In this document: positions 54,063 to 63,883 of the stretch, one piece after another
How the letters are laid out: each line of letters begins with the position of its first letter
How positions within the stretch are numbered: the first letter of the stretch is position 1
DNA from: Marinobacter sp. BGYM27
Lineage (GTDB): Bacteria > Pseudomonadota > Gammaproteobacteria > Pseudomonadales > Oleiphilaceae
DNA: 64,000 bases
Direction: 5' to 3'
NCBI GenBank assembly: GCA_025153445.1
Contig: JANZNS010000005.1
Location: 124,001-188,000, forward strand
The notes under the pieces: generated by a model
Databases searched by the model: none
What the model saw: only the letters and a program-made list of their open reading frames with translations
What the model was told of the DNA's origin: nothing
Made by a program: the position numbers and the translations under genes

Positions 54063-55426
54063 ACAGGACTCCTTTCCTTTCCGAACCAACGTCTCCGGTC
54101 ACTGGGCAAATAAGCCAGTACCGGAACTCCAAGATACTCTTCGACTTCCGCTCGGCTCCTGACCCTGCGATGAGTCAGCTCGAGCAATAGCGACAACCCG
54201 ATGCCCAGCATAATGCCCAATGCCGCTGCGATAACGAGATTAAGCCGCACGTCTGGCGCAGACGGCAAGGTCGGTGCCACTGCATCGTTGAGAACGGCCA
54301 CGTCTGTTTGTGAAAGCCGGCTTTCAAGCCTGCTGGCAGAGGCCCGTCCAGAGGCAGTGTTGTACGCCTCTTGCGCCGCATCCACCTCTTGTTTCAAGAG
54401 ATCAAGCTCATCGCGCTGAGCATTAAGTTTGAGCACTTTTTCCTTTTGCTCGGCAACCGCATCCCTGAGTTCAGACTCGCGCTTGGCAGATTGAGCGGCC
54501 GTTGACTGGAGACTGCTACCCACAACCCGGGTTTCCTGAGAAAGTTGAGACTTGAGCGATTGCACTTCCGCCTCGGCTTTCTTGTATTCAGGGTGATTCC
54601 GCCCATAACGGGTTGACGCATCGCTCAGCGTGGCTTCGGCCTGCGCAAGATCTGATCGCAGCTTCTGCACGACCGGATTACCCAGAACCTGAGCACTCGC
54701 CTGCTTGTCCTGTACCTGACGTACATCATCCTGCAACCGGTCACCCTGAGCCGCTACCAACATTGAGGACAACTCGCGAAGCTTTGACGTTTCAACATCA
54801 AGTTTCTGGTCAGCCGCGACAATCCCGTGACTCTGCTGATAATCAGTCAACCGTGTACGCGCTTCTCGCAGGTTATCCCGCAACACGGTCATCTGTTCGT
54901 CATACCATTGGGAGAACCGGCGTGCGGGATCTGTGCGCAGCTCAAGATTCGTGCGCACGTAGGCTTCGGAAACTGCGTTCGCCAGGCCCGCTGCCAGTTC
55001 GGAGTTTTCCTCGCTGACGCTGACGCTCAGCACGTTGCTGTTGCGTCCGGGCGTGGCGACCATATTGCGCCGAAGGGTCTGGACGACCCACTTTTCCGGA
55101 TCGACCTCACCATCACTGGCGTCGTCCGCTGCGCGCTGATCTGCCAGCTTGCGCATGTCCGGCGGCAGAAGCTCATACACTTTCGAAGCAACCTTACGGC
55201 TCTGGATCACGTCAACCTGGGTCGCGATGTAGCCTGCGCGCGCAGGCAGCACCTGCCCACTGAGCAGATCCTGAGGCTTGCCATCCACTATAAGCTCGGT
55301 TGTTGCGGTGTAGGTCTTCGGTAAGCTCATTGAAACCACCAGGGTTGCAACAAGACAAAATACCGTAAGACCCGCAATCAACAGCCATCGCGCTCTAAGT
55401 ATCTTAAAGAAACTTTCCAGGCTCAC
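54059..55426 (-). CDS. epsF: EpsF-type polysaccharide chain-length determinant (Wzz/GNVR)
   Basis: A 455-residue inner-membrane protein with a helix near each end (WLLIAGLTVFCLVATLVVSM at 14-33; LNLVIAAALGIMLGIGLSLL near 410) and a long periplasmic coiled coil between (residues about 175-380). The end, VRSRAEVEEYLGVPVLAYLP, is the usual cytoplasmic proline-rich tail. It sets chain length and links to the EpsG partner. It starts 15 bases after the epsE stop. Length fits the EpsF family. Confidence 0.92.
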   Translation of the reverse strand: MSLESFFKILRARWLLIAGLTVFCLVATLVVSMSLPKTYTATTELIVDGKPQDLLSGQVLPARAGYIATQVDVIQSRKVASKVYELLPPDMRKLADQRAADDASDGEVDPEKWVVQTLRRNMVATPGRNSNVLSVSVSEENSELAAGLANAVSEAYVRTNLELRTDPARRFSQWYDEQMTVLRDNLREARTRLTDYQQSHGIVAADQKLDVETSKLRELSSMLVAAQGDRLQDDVRQVQDKQASAQVLGNPVVQKLRSDLAQAEATLSDASTRYGRNHPEYKKAEAEVQSLKSQLSQETRVVGSSLQSTAAQSAKRESELRDAVAEQKEKVLKLNAQRDELDLLKQEVDAAQEAYNTASGRASASRLESRLSQTDVAVLNDAVAPTLPSAPDVRLNLVIAAALGIMLGIGLSLLLELTHRRVRSRAEVEEYLGVPVLAYLPSDRRRWFGKERSPV

Positions 55427-55441
55427 TGACGGGTCCCTCCG

Positions 55442-56254
55442 TTAAAACAGGCTTTCTTTGACGAACAACACATCGCCATCTTCGATACGATCTTCGAAGC
55501 GCGCTTCCAGCTCTTCGACTTCGCCATCAGGCTGCTGGCGATAGATAATCAAACCACTTGAACTGGCGCTGGGGTTAAAGCCACCGCTTACCGACAATGC
55601 CTGCATCACGTTAAGGGGACGATCCAGCGCATAGGTTCCCGGCTTTTGAACCTGTCCATACACATAGAACTGGTCCGCACGGGGTATGTACACTGTATCA
55701 CCTTTTCCTAGCGTAACCGGCGAACGGCCCTCAGCACTGCTGTCCAGCAGCTCACGGAGATTAAACTCCTTACGCGACTGGCGACCTTCATCGTCGATAT
55801 TAACGAGAATAATGCGTTCGCTACCGGTGTCGTTGATGCCTCCAGCCAGTGCCAGAGCCTCGGTCAGAGAGGTTGGCCCTTCCAGCGCGATACGCCCGGG
55901 ATGGTTGACCTGACCCAGAATCGATACGGTGTTGCTGCGGTATTGCTCAATAAGCAGATTGACGTGGGCCCGTTTCAGGTAGCCCCGTTGCTCCAGTTGC
56001 CGACCAATCAGATCGCCCGCGTCCTGAGGGGACATGCCCCGAATTTCGACACGACCAACCAGCGGCATGGTAATCGTACCATCGCCGGCGACTTCAGCTT
56101 CTGTGGTGAGATCTTCCTGGCCATACACCATGACCTTGACCCTGTCTCCGGTTCCCAGCTTGTAAGCTTCGGAAGCCGCAGCAAAAACCATGTTGGAAAA
56201 AAACACCAAGAATAGTGTCAGGCTTGATGCCAATAGACGCCCATTCATCTTCAT
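55442..56254 (-). CDS. epsE: EpsE-type polysaccharide export outer-membrane protein (Wza-like)
   Basis: A 270-residue exported protein. Signal peptide (MKMNGRLLASSLTLFLVFFS), a poly_export domain (YKLGTGDRVKVMVYGQEDLT), and SLBB domains (VSILGQVNHPGRIALEGPTS; FYVYGQVQKPGTYALDRPLN). The start at 56254 is chosen because aggga lies 9 bases upstream. It lacks a lipobox cysteine. It forms the periplasmic/outer-membrane exit for the polysaccharide and is the first gene of the nine-gene minus-strand operon. Confidence 0.93.
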   Translation of the reverse strand: MKMNGRLLASSLTLFLVFFSNMVFAAASEAYKLGTGDRVKVMVYGQEDLTTEAEVAGDGTITMPLVGRVEIRGMSPQDAGDLIGRQLEQRGYLKRAHVNLLIEQYRSNTVSILGQVNHPGRIALEGPTSLTEALALAGGINDTGSERIILVNIDDEGRQSRKEFNLRELLDSSAEGRSPVTLGKGDTVYIPRADQFYVYGQVQKPGTYALDRPLNVMQALSVSGGFNPSASSSGLIIYRQQPDGEVEELEARFEDRIEDGDVLFVKESLF

Positions 56255-56799
56255 ACCAGTCCATCCCTTGTCGAAGCATGAAAGTTCCCGGCAGATCAGC
56301 CGCCCCGTCACAGATGGAACCTGGATGATTCCTGACCCGCGCGGCGCTGTGACTGTTGCAGTAGAGAACTATGAACTCACTATGCAAAACTGGGGCCGAA
56401 TGTTATAGAACGGGTCCCGTTTCAGCCAGCACAGAAAGTACGAGGATAATATCGGATATCACGCCGCCGTGAGGTTACGGTTAAGTTGGCGTTCCGCATT
56501 ATAAACGATCGGGCTTTCGCGCCGATGCGCTATTTTCGAGCGCCTTTCCATGCGCCACGTTTCACACCCCTTTCTCGCCTTGAGCGCCGCCATCAGCGAG
56601 AAGATAAAAGCACAACGGTGATAAATTTCCTGACATCGACCTGCACACAACGATGCGTACAGTCTGAGGTCAGACGATGACAGGCGCATTACCAGTTGTT
56701 GAGATTGCAGGAGGATACCCGTTTGTCACAAACATGACGACAAAACTAACAGACTAACCGACAGGTTCATTCCCGGTTATTTCATAACCATCTCTGCGA
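56255..56799. other. Upstream region of the EPS operon
   Basis: About 545 bases without a gene, between epsE and the solute-binding protein gene on the same strand. It must hold the EPS operon promoter. A short AT-rich dyad (gataatatcggatatc, 56445-56460) is the only structure seen; the 12-bp epsL repeat is not repeated here. Confidence 0.45.
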
Positions 56800-57552
56800 T
56801 CACGGGCCAGGCGATGGCAGGTAGGTACTGTAACGACCGGATTGCCGAAACGCTTGTAGCCGTCTATTAAACTTTTCACGAAGCATCTTGCTGTCTTTGT
56901 TGACCTTCGGGAACATCACAAAACTCTTGTTTTCCAAAAACGGTTTCGGGTGATGGGTGATCTGCGATACTTCTTCAGGGGCAAGCTCCCGAGCCATTAC
57001 TTCATAGCCAACGCTAATCTCTTCAGGAAACAAATCAATTCGTCCTATCAGCAAACGCTTGAAATTTTGCCGGTTGCGCGACATTCGTTCCATTTTGAAG
57101 ACACCACGCGCCAGCGCATCATCAAAAGCAGGGCCATAGCTGTACCCCATACCGCCGCCGAGCGTGAGCCCTCGAAGATCTTCAAGCGTGCTCCAGTTGA
57201 ACCCCTTGTTTTTCCGGTAAAAGAATACAAACGTCTCATTCAGCACCGGATCACTGAACAAAAACTCCCTCTCTCTTTCCGACTTATACATCCATACAGC
57301 GGTTGCATCCTGCTTTCCCAAAGCAGCCTCACGGTAAGCTCTGTTCCACGGCAGAAAATGAAAACGGACGCGATAGCCTTCTTCAGCAAAAACATCGCTT
57401 ATCAGGTGGGCAATCGGCCCGTTATGCGGCCGTGTCTGGTCGAAAAATGGAGGCCAGTCGCCCACAGAGATATCCAATGGCTTGAGTTCGTCCGAGAAAG
57501 CCAAAGAGACCCAAAGCGTCGCGATAATTGCACACACAATACGACTGATCAT
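56800..57552 (-). CDS. Periplasmic solute-binding protein, family 3
   Basis: A 250-residue exported protein: signal peptide (MISRIVCAIIATLWVSLAFS), then LDISVGDWPPFFDQTRPHNG, GPIAHLISDVFAEEGYRVRF and the hinge (GLTLGGGMGYSYGPAFDDAL), the pattern of amino-acid-type binding proteins. No permease or ATPase gene is adjacent, so it is an orphan, as often seen with sensory binding proteins. The start at 57552 is chosen (aggag upstream, about 11 bases); the frame can extend to 57600. Ligand unknown. Confidence 0.88.
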   Translation of the reverse strand: MISRIVCAIIATLWVSLAFSDELKPLDISVGDWPPFFDQTRPHNGPIAHLISDVFAEEGYRVRFHFLPWNRAYREAALGKQDATAVWMYKSEREREFLFSDPVLNETFVFFYRKNKGFNWSTLEDLRGLTLGGGMGYSYGPAFDDALARGVFKMERMSRNRQNFKRLLIGRIDLFPEEISVGYEVMARELAPEEVSQITHHPKPFLENKSFVMFPKVNKDSKMLREKFNRRLQAFRQSGRYSTYLPSPGP

Positions 57553-57875
57553 TCGTTGCGTTTCGCTCCTGAAGAGACAAACCAGAACATGTCGGCTCAC
57601 TAAAGGCCGTCCGCATATTTAACAATAGTCACTAAATCGATATCGGGTCTCGGGATCTGTGGCATTTTGCGCCACTTCAACAACGGAACCTATTGTGTCC
57701 TTATTGCATCACGGTGGCGACAGCTTGCCGCAAGCAGGCGTCATTAAATTGTCGAGCCTCTTATTATTCGCCTTAAAACGAGCCAGAATATAAAATAAGC
57801 ATTTGTTTAAAATACACTTTTAGACATGGGCACGAAGCTTGCTTTTTCCTCAATATATCCATGGGAGCACGCTGT
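57553..57875. other. Divergent promoter region, solute-binding protein / diguanylate cyclase
   Basis: About 320 bases between divergent genes, AT-rich from 57740 to 57835 (ttattattcgccttaaaacg...ataaaataagcattt). No defined motif recognised. Confidence 0.4.
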
Positions 57876-58844
57876 ATGCCGTCCAATCCAACACAACTCA
57901 CCAGTCAGCTAAAACGCGAGCAGGCCCTCGCCGATCTTGAGCGCATCAGTGCCCAGTGGCAGGCCGACTCTGACGTTTTCACGCAAGTCAGCCGAAAAAT
58001 GGCGACAACACTGGACCTGAGAACATTGCTGGCAATTTTCGCTGAAGAGATGCTGCCTCACGTTGCGTTTGATCGTGTCGTTTATAACCATACAGTTGAA
58101 GGCATGCCCATTCATATCAGTATTGGCAAGGGTGGCAACCATCGTTGCGAATACCGCCTCAACCTTGAGGGTGCGTGTTACGGCGACCTTCGCATCTTTC
58201 GCCGCCACCGGTTTGCTGAGCAGGAACTGCGATTCATCGAACAGCTGCTGAGCATCGCTATTCATCCGATCCGCAATGCCATCCGGTTTGAGACTGTACA
58301 GCGGGCCGCATTAACGGACGTGGTGACGGGTATCCCGAACAAACGAGCATTCGAGGACGCACTGGAGCGGGAGGCCTCTCTTGGCAACCGTCACGGTGAT
58401 AGCTGTGCCTTGATCCTGTGTGACCTTGATCATTTCAAATCGATTAACGACACCTTCGGCCACAAAGCGGGGGACGACATTCTGCGAGCAGTAGCACTTA
58501 GCCTCCAGGATGCGACCCGTACCAGCGATCTGGTTTACCGGATTGGCGGTGAAGAGTTCGCCATCATACTGCCACGGGTAAATTCAAAAGAAGCGATCGT
58601 CGTTGCCGACCGAATCCGCAAGACAATTGAAACAATCAGCATTGAAACAGCGAGCGGAAAAGCGAAAGTAACCTCGAGTGCCGGTGTTGCAATACGAGCA
58701 ACAGGCGAACCCGCAGACCCCTGGTTCTGCAGGGCAGACAAAGCGCTCTACAACGCCAAGAATGAAGGCAGGAACTGCACCCGGCAAGCGCTTCCCGGGC
58801 TGGATTCGGACGTCACCCCTATCAGAGGTGGGCGCCGTTCCTGA
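57876..58844 (+). CDS. GAF-like plus GGDEF diguanylate cyclase
   Basis: A 322-residue protein: an N-terminal coiled and GAF-like region (residues 15-145), then a GGDEF domain. Catalytic motif GGEEF is intact (RIGGEEFAIIL), the substrate-binding CDLDHFKSINDTFGHKAGDD is present, and an RTSD inhibitory site lies five residues before GGEEF. It makes c-di-GMP in the cytoplasm and is probably product-inhibited. ATG at 57876 is chosen with gggag upstream. EPS genes lie just to the left, and c-di-GMP often promotes such loci, but a link is inference. Confidence 0.93.
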   Translation: MPSNPTQLTSQLKREQALADLERISAQWQADSDVFTQVSRKMATTLDLRTLLAIFAEEMLPHVAFDRVVYNHTVEGMPIHISIGKGGNHRCEYRLNLEGACYGDLRIFRRHRFAEQELRFIEQLLSIAIHPIRNAIRFETVQRAALTDVVTGIPNKRAFEDALEREASLGNRHGDSCALILCDLDHFKSINDTFGHKAGDDILRAVALSLQDATRTSDLVYRIGGEEFAIILPRVNSKEAIVVADRIRKTIETISIETASGKAKVTSSAGVAIRATGEPADPWFCRADKALYNAKNEGRNCTRQALPGLDSDVTPIRGGRRS

Positions 58845-58850
58845 GCACAA

Positions 58851-58885
58851 AAACAAAGCCCGAAATACGCTGAGGTATTTCGGGC
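58851..58885 (-). terminator. Terminator of the rluB operon
   Basis: gcccgaaatac (58858-58868) / gtatttcgggc (58875-58885), 11 bp perfect, 6-base loop. On the minus strand it is followed by tttgttttt, so it serves the leftward rluB unit. Confidence 0.88.
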
Positions 58886-58934
58886 CAGATTCATACCGCC
58901 TTTAAGCGATCACGCGCCCTAAAGGGCTCACGAA

Positions 58935-59945
58935 CTAGCGCCTGTTTTTTGGCGCCTTGTCAGAGCGCTCGGACCCCCCCCCATCTTTACGCGACGACTT
59001 CCCAAGAGGCCGGGTGGACACACTGCCTTTGCGAAATCCACCAGCACCTGAACCCTTGTTAGGCCGTTTACCCTGCTGTCTGCGCTGCGCGGCCTGCTCA
59101 TCGGGTGTTTTAGCCGGGATCGCCAGAGGCTCGAGCCCAACCATTTTGCTGAGAGCGTCGATTTCTTTCTGCTCCATCTCGTCCCAACGCCCGACACTCA
59201 GGCGACTTGGCAGGAAAGCTGGACCAAATCGAACGCGCTTCAGGCGACTGACTTTCACGTCCTGCGATTCCCACAACCGCCTCACCTCACGGTTGCGACC
59301 TTCAAACAATGTCACGTGATACCACTTGTTAATACCCGCACCGCCGGCAGCCGATATATCAGAAAACTTCGCCATGCCGTCATCAAGAAGAACACCTGTA
59401 AGCAAACGCTGCAGCATTGCGTCATCAACCTGACCAAACACCCTGACCGCATACTCCCGATCCACCTGATAAGAAGGATGCATCAATCGATTAGCCAACT
59501 CGCCATCGGTCGTAAACAACATCAAACCTGTGGTGTTGATGTCGAGCCGTCCGATCGCTATCCAGCGCTGATCACGCAATTTAGGCAGCCGATCAAAGAC
59601 CGTCGGACGGCCTTCCGGGTCCTTGCGGGTCGTCACCTCGCCTTCCGGCTTGTTGTACATCAGTACACGCCTTACCGGGGACTGGGCCGACTCTATACTG
59701 ATGCGCTTGCCATCCAGCGCGATAGCATCCTCGACCGTGACTTTTTGTCCCGGAATAGCCACTTCCCGGTTGACGGTAATTCGCCCTTCTTCGATCCAGG
59801 CTTCCACCTCACGACGGGAGCCGACGCCGGTCCGCGACAACACTTTCTGCAAGCGCTCGGGTGGCAGGTCATGCGTGACAGGTTTCTGATCATCATTTCG
59901 TGATTGATCAGTTTTGGCCGAACGCGGTACGCGCTTCTGCGCCAT
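58935..59945 (-). CDS. rluB: 23S rRNA pseudouridine synthase RluB
   Basis: A 336-residue enzyme that makes pseudouridine 2605 in 23S rRNA. N-terminal S4 RNA-binding domain (ERLQKVLSRTGVGSRREVEA), then the RsuA-type catalytic domain with the nucleophilic Asp in AIGRLDINTTGLMLFTTDGE. The C-terminal 60 residues are a basic Gly/Lys/Arg tail (RRRQQGKRPNKGSGAGGF). It is the last gene of trpS-scpA-scpB-rluB, an arrangement conserved in related genera. Confidence 0.94.
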   Translation of the reverse strand: MAQKRVPRSAKTDQSRNDDQKPVTHDLPPERLQKVLSRTGVGSRREVEAWIEEGRITVNREVAIPGQKVTVEDAIALDGKRISIESAQSPVRRVLMYNKPEGEVTTRKDPEGRPTVFDRLPKLRDQRWIAIGRLDINTTGLMLFTTDGELANRLMHPSYQVDREYAVRVFGQVDDAMLQRLLTGVLLDDGMAKFSDISAAGGAGINKWYHVTLFEGRNREVRRLWESQDVKVSRLKRVRFGPAFLPSRLSVGRWDEMEQKEIDALSKMVGLEPLAIPAKTPDEQAAQRRQQGKRPNKGSGAGGFRKGSVSTRPLGKSSRKDGGGSERSDKAPKNRR

Positions 59946-59977
59946 GGGTATATCCTTTCAGGTGACGCGGTTCCCTG

Positions 59978-60640
59978 TTAATGAAGGGTTCCGGATATGG
60001 ATTCATCGACATCATTCTCTGGCGCGTCGGTATCGGATGCATCAGAGGACGGTTCAAACTGGATTTCAGCCTGGATTTTCTGCTCAATCTCCCGACCGAT
60101 TTCTTCGAGATCTCTTATTTCAGAAAGCGGCGGCAGCTGCTCAAGCGTCTTCAGGCCAAAGTAATCGAGAAACTGGCGGGTTGTGGCATACATGGCCGGC
60201 CTGCCCGGTACATCTTTATGTCCGACGATACGCAGCCATTCTCGTTCAGTCAGCGTGCGGATGATATTGCTGCTTACCGCAACGCCGCGAATATCTTCAA
60301 TTTCGCCCCGGGTGATGGGCTGGCGATAGGCAATCAGGGCCAGGGTTTCAAGCAGTGCCCGGGAATAACGCTGAGGCTTCTCCTCAAACAAGCGCCCTAC
60401 CCAGGCTGCGTATTCCGAGCGAATCTGGAGACGATAGCCACTGGCCACTTTAATCACTTCATAACTCCGATCCGCGCACGCCAACTCCAGCTGGCTGATG
60501 GCGTGCTCGATCACCTGACGCGCAGGACGATCATCTTCGGTAAACAGTTCTCGAAGTTGATCAAGATTCAGCGGCTTCCCGGATGCCAGTAAGGCACCTT
60601 CGATAATATTCTGGACCCGGCGGATCTGCTCTTCATTCAT
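59978..60640 (-). CDS. scpB: Segregation and condensation protein ScpB
   Basis: A 220-residue winged-helix protein of the SMC complex. VQNIIEGALLASGKPLNLDQ (first helix-turn-helix) and RALLETLALIAYRQPITRGE IEDIRG, then VGHKDVPGRPAMYATTRQFL, are diagnostic. The tail is acidic. It binds the ScpA kleisin as a dimer. Directly downstream of scpA. Confidence 0.95.
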   Translation of the reverse strand: MNEEQIRRVQNIIEGALLASGKPLNLDQLRELFTEDDRPARQVIEHAISQLELACADRSYEVIKVASGYRLQIRSEYAAWVGRLFEEKPQRYSRALLETLALIAYRQPITRGEIEDIRGVAVSSNIIRTLTEREWLRIVGHKDVPGRPAMYATTRQFLDYFGLKTLEQLPPLSEIRDLEEIGREIEQKIQAEIQFEPSSDASDTDAPENDVDESISGTLH

Positions 60641-60673
60641 GACAATCGTTCTGATTTATCTCACTAAAGGATT

Positions 60674-61546
60674 CTAGACCACGGCGCGAGCGCGCACATG
60701 AATCGGCCCCAAGACTTCAACCTGAGCAACCTCTATCAGCTGTTCTTTAACAAGCTCAAGCGTTGCCAGAAAGGTAACCACCACGCCAAGCCGCCCTTCT
60801 TCGACGGTGAACAGGCTTTCAAAAGATACAAACCGATCATCTGACAGTGATGCCAATATATGGGACATCCGCTCTCGCGTTGACAAGCGCTCGCGCTCAA
60901 CCTGGTGATTGGAAAACAGATCAGCCCGCTGAAGCACGCCTCTCAGGGCCAACAACATTTCCTTGAGATCGACATCCGGATGTATCTGACCACTTTGCAT
61001 TTTGGGTGGTACGGACGAACAACCAAAGGTGTCCCGCTCCATGCGCGGGAGGGCGTCAATGTCCTCGGCCGCCTTCTTGAAGCGCTCATACTGCTGAAGC
61101 CGCCGAATCAGCTCGGCCCGGGGATCAACCTCTTCATCCTCGTCGTTGGTCATGCGCGGCAACAACATTCGCGACTTTATCTCAGCCAGTGTAGCCGCCA
61201 TGACCAAATACTCGGCCGCCAATTCAAATCGCATCGACTCGACCGCCCCAATGTAATCCATGTATTGGCGGGTAATCTCACTGACATCAATCTCGAGGAT
61301 GTCCATGTTCTGACGGCGAATCAGGTACAGCAGCAGGTCCAGAGGCCCCTCGAACGCCTCCAGAAACACAGCAAGCGCATCAGGTGGGATGTACAGGTCC
61401 TGAGGAATATCCGTCAGCGGCTTGCCGGAGACCAACGCCAGTGATCCTTTCTCCACTGCAGTCGCAGTGGCCGTCTCAGCCGGACCCGTATCGTCGTGAC
61501 CGGTTTCGGCTGAAGGTTCGTTTTCAACGGGCTGTTCATCTACCAT
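60674..61546 (-). CDS. scpA: Segregation and condensation protein ScpA
   Basis: A 290-residue kleisin. VFLEAFEGPLDLLLYLIRRQ and ISEITRQYMDYI are the N-terminal SMC-binding region; the C-terminal winged helix (FESLFTVEEGRLGVVVTFLA TLELVKEQLI) closes the ring. The first 55 residues are an acidic extension. Links SMC heads with ScpB; its partners smc and scpB are both in this window. Confidence 0.95.
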   Translation of the reverse strand: MVDEQPVENEPSAETGHDDTGPAETATATAVEKGSLALVSGKPLTDIPQDLYIPPDALAVFLEAFEGPLDLLLYLIRRQNMDILEIDVSEITRQYMDYIGAVESMRFELAAEYLVMAATLAEIKSRMLLPRMTNDEDEEVDPRAELIRRLQQYERFKKAAEDIDALPRMERDTFGCSSVPPKMQSGQIHPDVDLKEMLLALRGVLQRADLFSNHQVERERLSTRERMSHILASLSDDRFVSFESLFTVEEGRLGVVVTFLATLELVKEQLIEVAQVEVLGPIHVRARAVV

Positions 61547-61572
61547 TTGCGTCTGCCATGCATGCTGCCGAC

Positions 61573-62787
61573 TCAGCGGTAATTAAGACCCATAGCCTGC
61601 CGAACCTCTTCGAGAGTTTCTCGTGCAGCGTCTCGTGCCTGCTCGCAACCTTCTTCGATTATCGAGCGTACCAGTTCGGGGTTCTCTTCGTATTCGCGGG
61701 CACGCTCGTGCAGCGGGCGCTGCTCCTCAACAATAGAGTCGATCAACGGCTTCTTGCAATCAAGGCATCCGATGCCAGCGCTGCGACAGCCGACCTGAAC
61801 CCATTCCTGGGTGGCAGCATCCGAGTACACCTTGTGAAGCCCCCATACCGGGCATTTCTCAGGTTCACCCGGGTCTGTCCGGCGCACCCGCTGGGGATCG
61901 GTCTGCATCACACGAATTTTCTGTGCGACGCTATCCGGCTCTTCCCGCAGGCCAATCGTATTGTGATAGGACTTGGACATTTTCTGGCCGTCCAGCCCCG
62001 GCATTTTCGAGTCTGGCGTTAATAGCGCCTGGGGCTCCGGCAGAATGACCTTACCGCCACCCTCGATGTAACCATAAAGGCGCTCGCTGTCGCCCATGGA
62101 GATATTCTGCTGCTCTTTCAGAAGCGCGCGGGCGCGGTCGAGGGACTCAATATCGCCCTCCTCCTGATAACGCCTCTTCAAAGCACGGTAGAGCTTGGCG
62201 TTCTTCTTGCCCATTTTGGTAATGGCCGCTTCGGCCTGCTCTTCAAACCCCGGCTCACGGCCGTAAATATGATTGAACCGACGCGCCATCTCGCGGGTGA
62301 ACTCAATATGGGAAACCTGATCAGCACCCACCGGAACACGACCGGCCCGATACAAAAGAATATCAGCGCTCTGAAGAAGCGGATAGCCTAAAAAACCGTA
62401 AGTTGCGAGATCTTTCTCACGTAGTTTCTCTTGCTGATCCTTATAAGTCGGCACACGCTCGAGCCAGCCCAGTGGCGTGATCATCGACAACAACAGATTC
62501 AGTTCGGCGTGCTCTGGCACTTTCGATTGAACGAAAATGGTAGCAGAGCCCGGATTAACACCAGCTGCCAGCCAATCGATGACCATGTCCCAGACACTCC
62601 CCTCAATACCACTGGGGTCATCATACTGAGTTGTCAGCGCATGCCAGTCTGCGATGAAGAAAAAGCACTCGAATTCATGCTGAAGTTTGATCCAGTTTTT
62701 CAACACGCCGTGGTAGTGACCCAGGTGCAGTTTACCGGTAGGACGCATGCCAGACAGCACGCGCTGCTGGGGATCTACAGAACTCAA
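61573..62787 (-). CDS. trpS: Tryptophanyl-tRNA synthetase
   Basis: A 404-residue class I synthetase. The HIGH-type motif is TGKLHLGHYHG (about residue 17) and KMSKS-type is GQKMSKSYHNTIGL (about 240). A C-terminal insertion (GVQVGCRSAGIGCLDCKKPL, about 330) makes it longer than E. coli TrpS, as in several gammaproteobacteria with the longer form. First gene of the trpS-scpA-scpB-rluB unit. Confidence 0.95.
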   Translation of the reverse strand: MSSVDPQQRVLSGMRPTGKLHLGHYHGVLKNWIKLQHEFECFFFIADWHALTTQYDDPSGIEGSVWDMVIDWLAAGVNPGSATIFVQSKVPEHAELNLLLSMITPLGWLERVPTYKDQQEKLREKDLATYGFLGYPLLQSADILLYRAGRVPVGADQVSHIEFTREMARRFNHIYGREPGFEEQAEAAITKMGKKNAKLYRALKRRYQEEGDIESLDRARALLKEQQNISMGDSERLYGYIEGGGKVILPEPQALLTPDSKMPGLDGQKMSKSYHNTIGLREEPDSVAQKIRVMQTDPQRVRRTDPGEPEKCPVWGLHKVYSDAATQEWVQVGCRSAGIGCLDCKKPLIDSIVEEQRPLHERAREYEENPELVRSIIEEGCEQARDAARETLEEVRQAMGLNYR

Positions 62788-62951
62788 AGCATGAACTCCT
62801 TAATGAAATTTTTTGAACGCACATCAGCCTGCCGTCGGAGAGGCATCCGGTTCCAAGCATGACTGTCGCCCGGAATTATAAACTAATGAGCCGAGCCGGA
62901 CAGGTTAACGCGAAAACGGCCAATGTCCTAGAAAACCGTCTTACTTGAACG

Positions 62952-62989
62952 AAAAAACCCCTGTTCTCTAGCGAAAGAGAACAGGGGTT
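62952..62989 (-). terminator. Terminator of sucCD
   Basis: aacccctgttctct (62956-62969) / agagaacaggggtt (62976-62989), perfect 14-bp stem, loop agcgaa. The T-run is on the minus strand, 22 bases after the sucD stop. Confidence 0.95.
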
Positions 62990-63010
62990 CAGGATGTGCA
63001 TCCGGCTAGT

Positions 63011-63883
63011 TTACCAGCCAGTCACTTCCTTCAATGCAGCACCGATATCAGCCAGGCTGCGTACGGTTTTAACACCCGCGCTTTCCAGAGCTGCAAACTT
63101 GTCGTCTGCTGTGCCCTTGCCGCCCGCGATGATAGCGCCAGCGTGACCCATGCGCTTACCTGCTGGTGCGGTAACACCGGCGATGTAGGAAACGACAGGC
63201 TTGGTGACGTTTTCCTTGATGAAGGCAGCCGCCTCTTCTTCGGCGTTACCACCGATTTCACCAATCATCACGATCGCTTCAGTAGCCGGATCTTCCTGCA
63301 GCAGCTTCAGAATATCGATGAAGCTGGACCCGGGAATCGGATCACCACCGATGCCGACACAGGTTGACTGGCCAAAGCCAAAGTCAGTGGTCTGCTTGAC
63401 CGCTTCGTAAGTCAGCGTACCTGAACGGGACACAATGCCAACTTTACCGGCCTTGTGGATATGCCCCGGCATGATGCCGATCTTGCACTGGTCAGGTGTG
63501 ATAACACCCGGGCAGTTAGGACCAATCATCCGCACGCCTTTACGATCGACGTACTCTTTCGCGTACAGCATGTCGATGGTCGGGATACCTTCGGTGATGC
63601 AGACGATCAGTTCGAGGCCAGCATCAGCCGCTTCGATGATGGCATCCTTACAGAAAGGTGCGGGCACATAGATAACCGTCGCCGTTGCACCGGTAGTTTC
63701 AACGGCGTCACGCACGGTGTTGAATACAGGCAGGCCAAGGTGCTTGGTGCCGCCCTTACCGGGGCTTACGCCGCCGACCATCTGTGTACCGTATTCAATT
63801 GCCTGCTCAGAGTGGAAAGTGCCTTGTGCACCGGTAAAGCCCTGGCAGATAACCTTGGTGTTCTTGTCGATCAGGATGCTCAT
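63011..63883 (-). CDS. sucD: Succinyl-CoA synthetase alpha subunit
   Basis: A 290-residue TCA-cycle enzyme subunit. CoA-binding Rossmann part ([20 protein letters not shown]), ligase motif [16 protein letters not shown] and the active-site phospho-His in [15 protein letters not shown]. Makes succinate and ATP/GTP from succinyl-CoA with SucB-independent SucC. Starts inside the sucC stop (TAATG). Confidence 0.97.
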   Translation of the reverse strand: MSILIDKNTKVICQGFTGAQGTFHSEQAIEYGTQMVGGVSPGKGGTKHLGLPVFNTVRDAVETTGATATVIYVPAPFCKDAIIEAADAGLELIVCITEGIPTIDMLYAKEYVDRKGVRMIGPNCPGVITPDQCKIGIMPGHIHKAGKVGIVSRSGTLTYEAVKQTTDFGFGQSTCVGIGGDPIPGSSFIDILKLLQEDPATEAIVMIGEIGGNAEEEAAAFIKENVTKPVVSYIAGVTAPAGKRMGHAGAIIAGGKGTADDKFAALESAGVKTVRSLADIGAALKEVTGW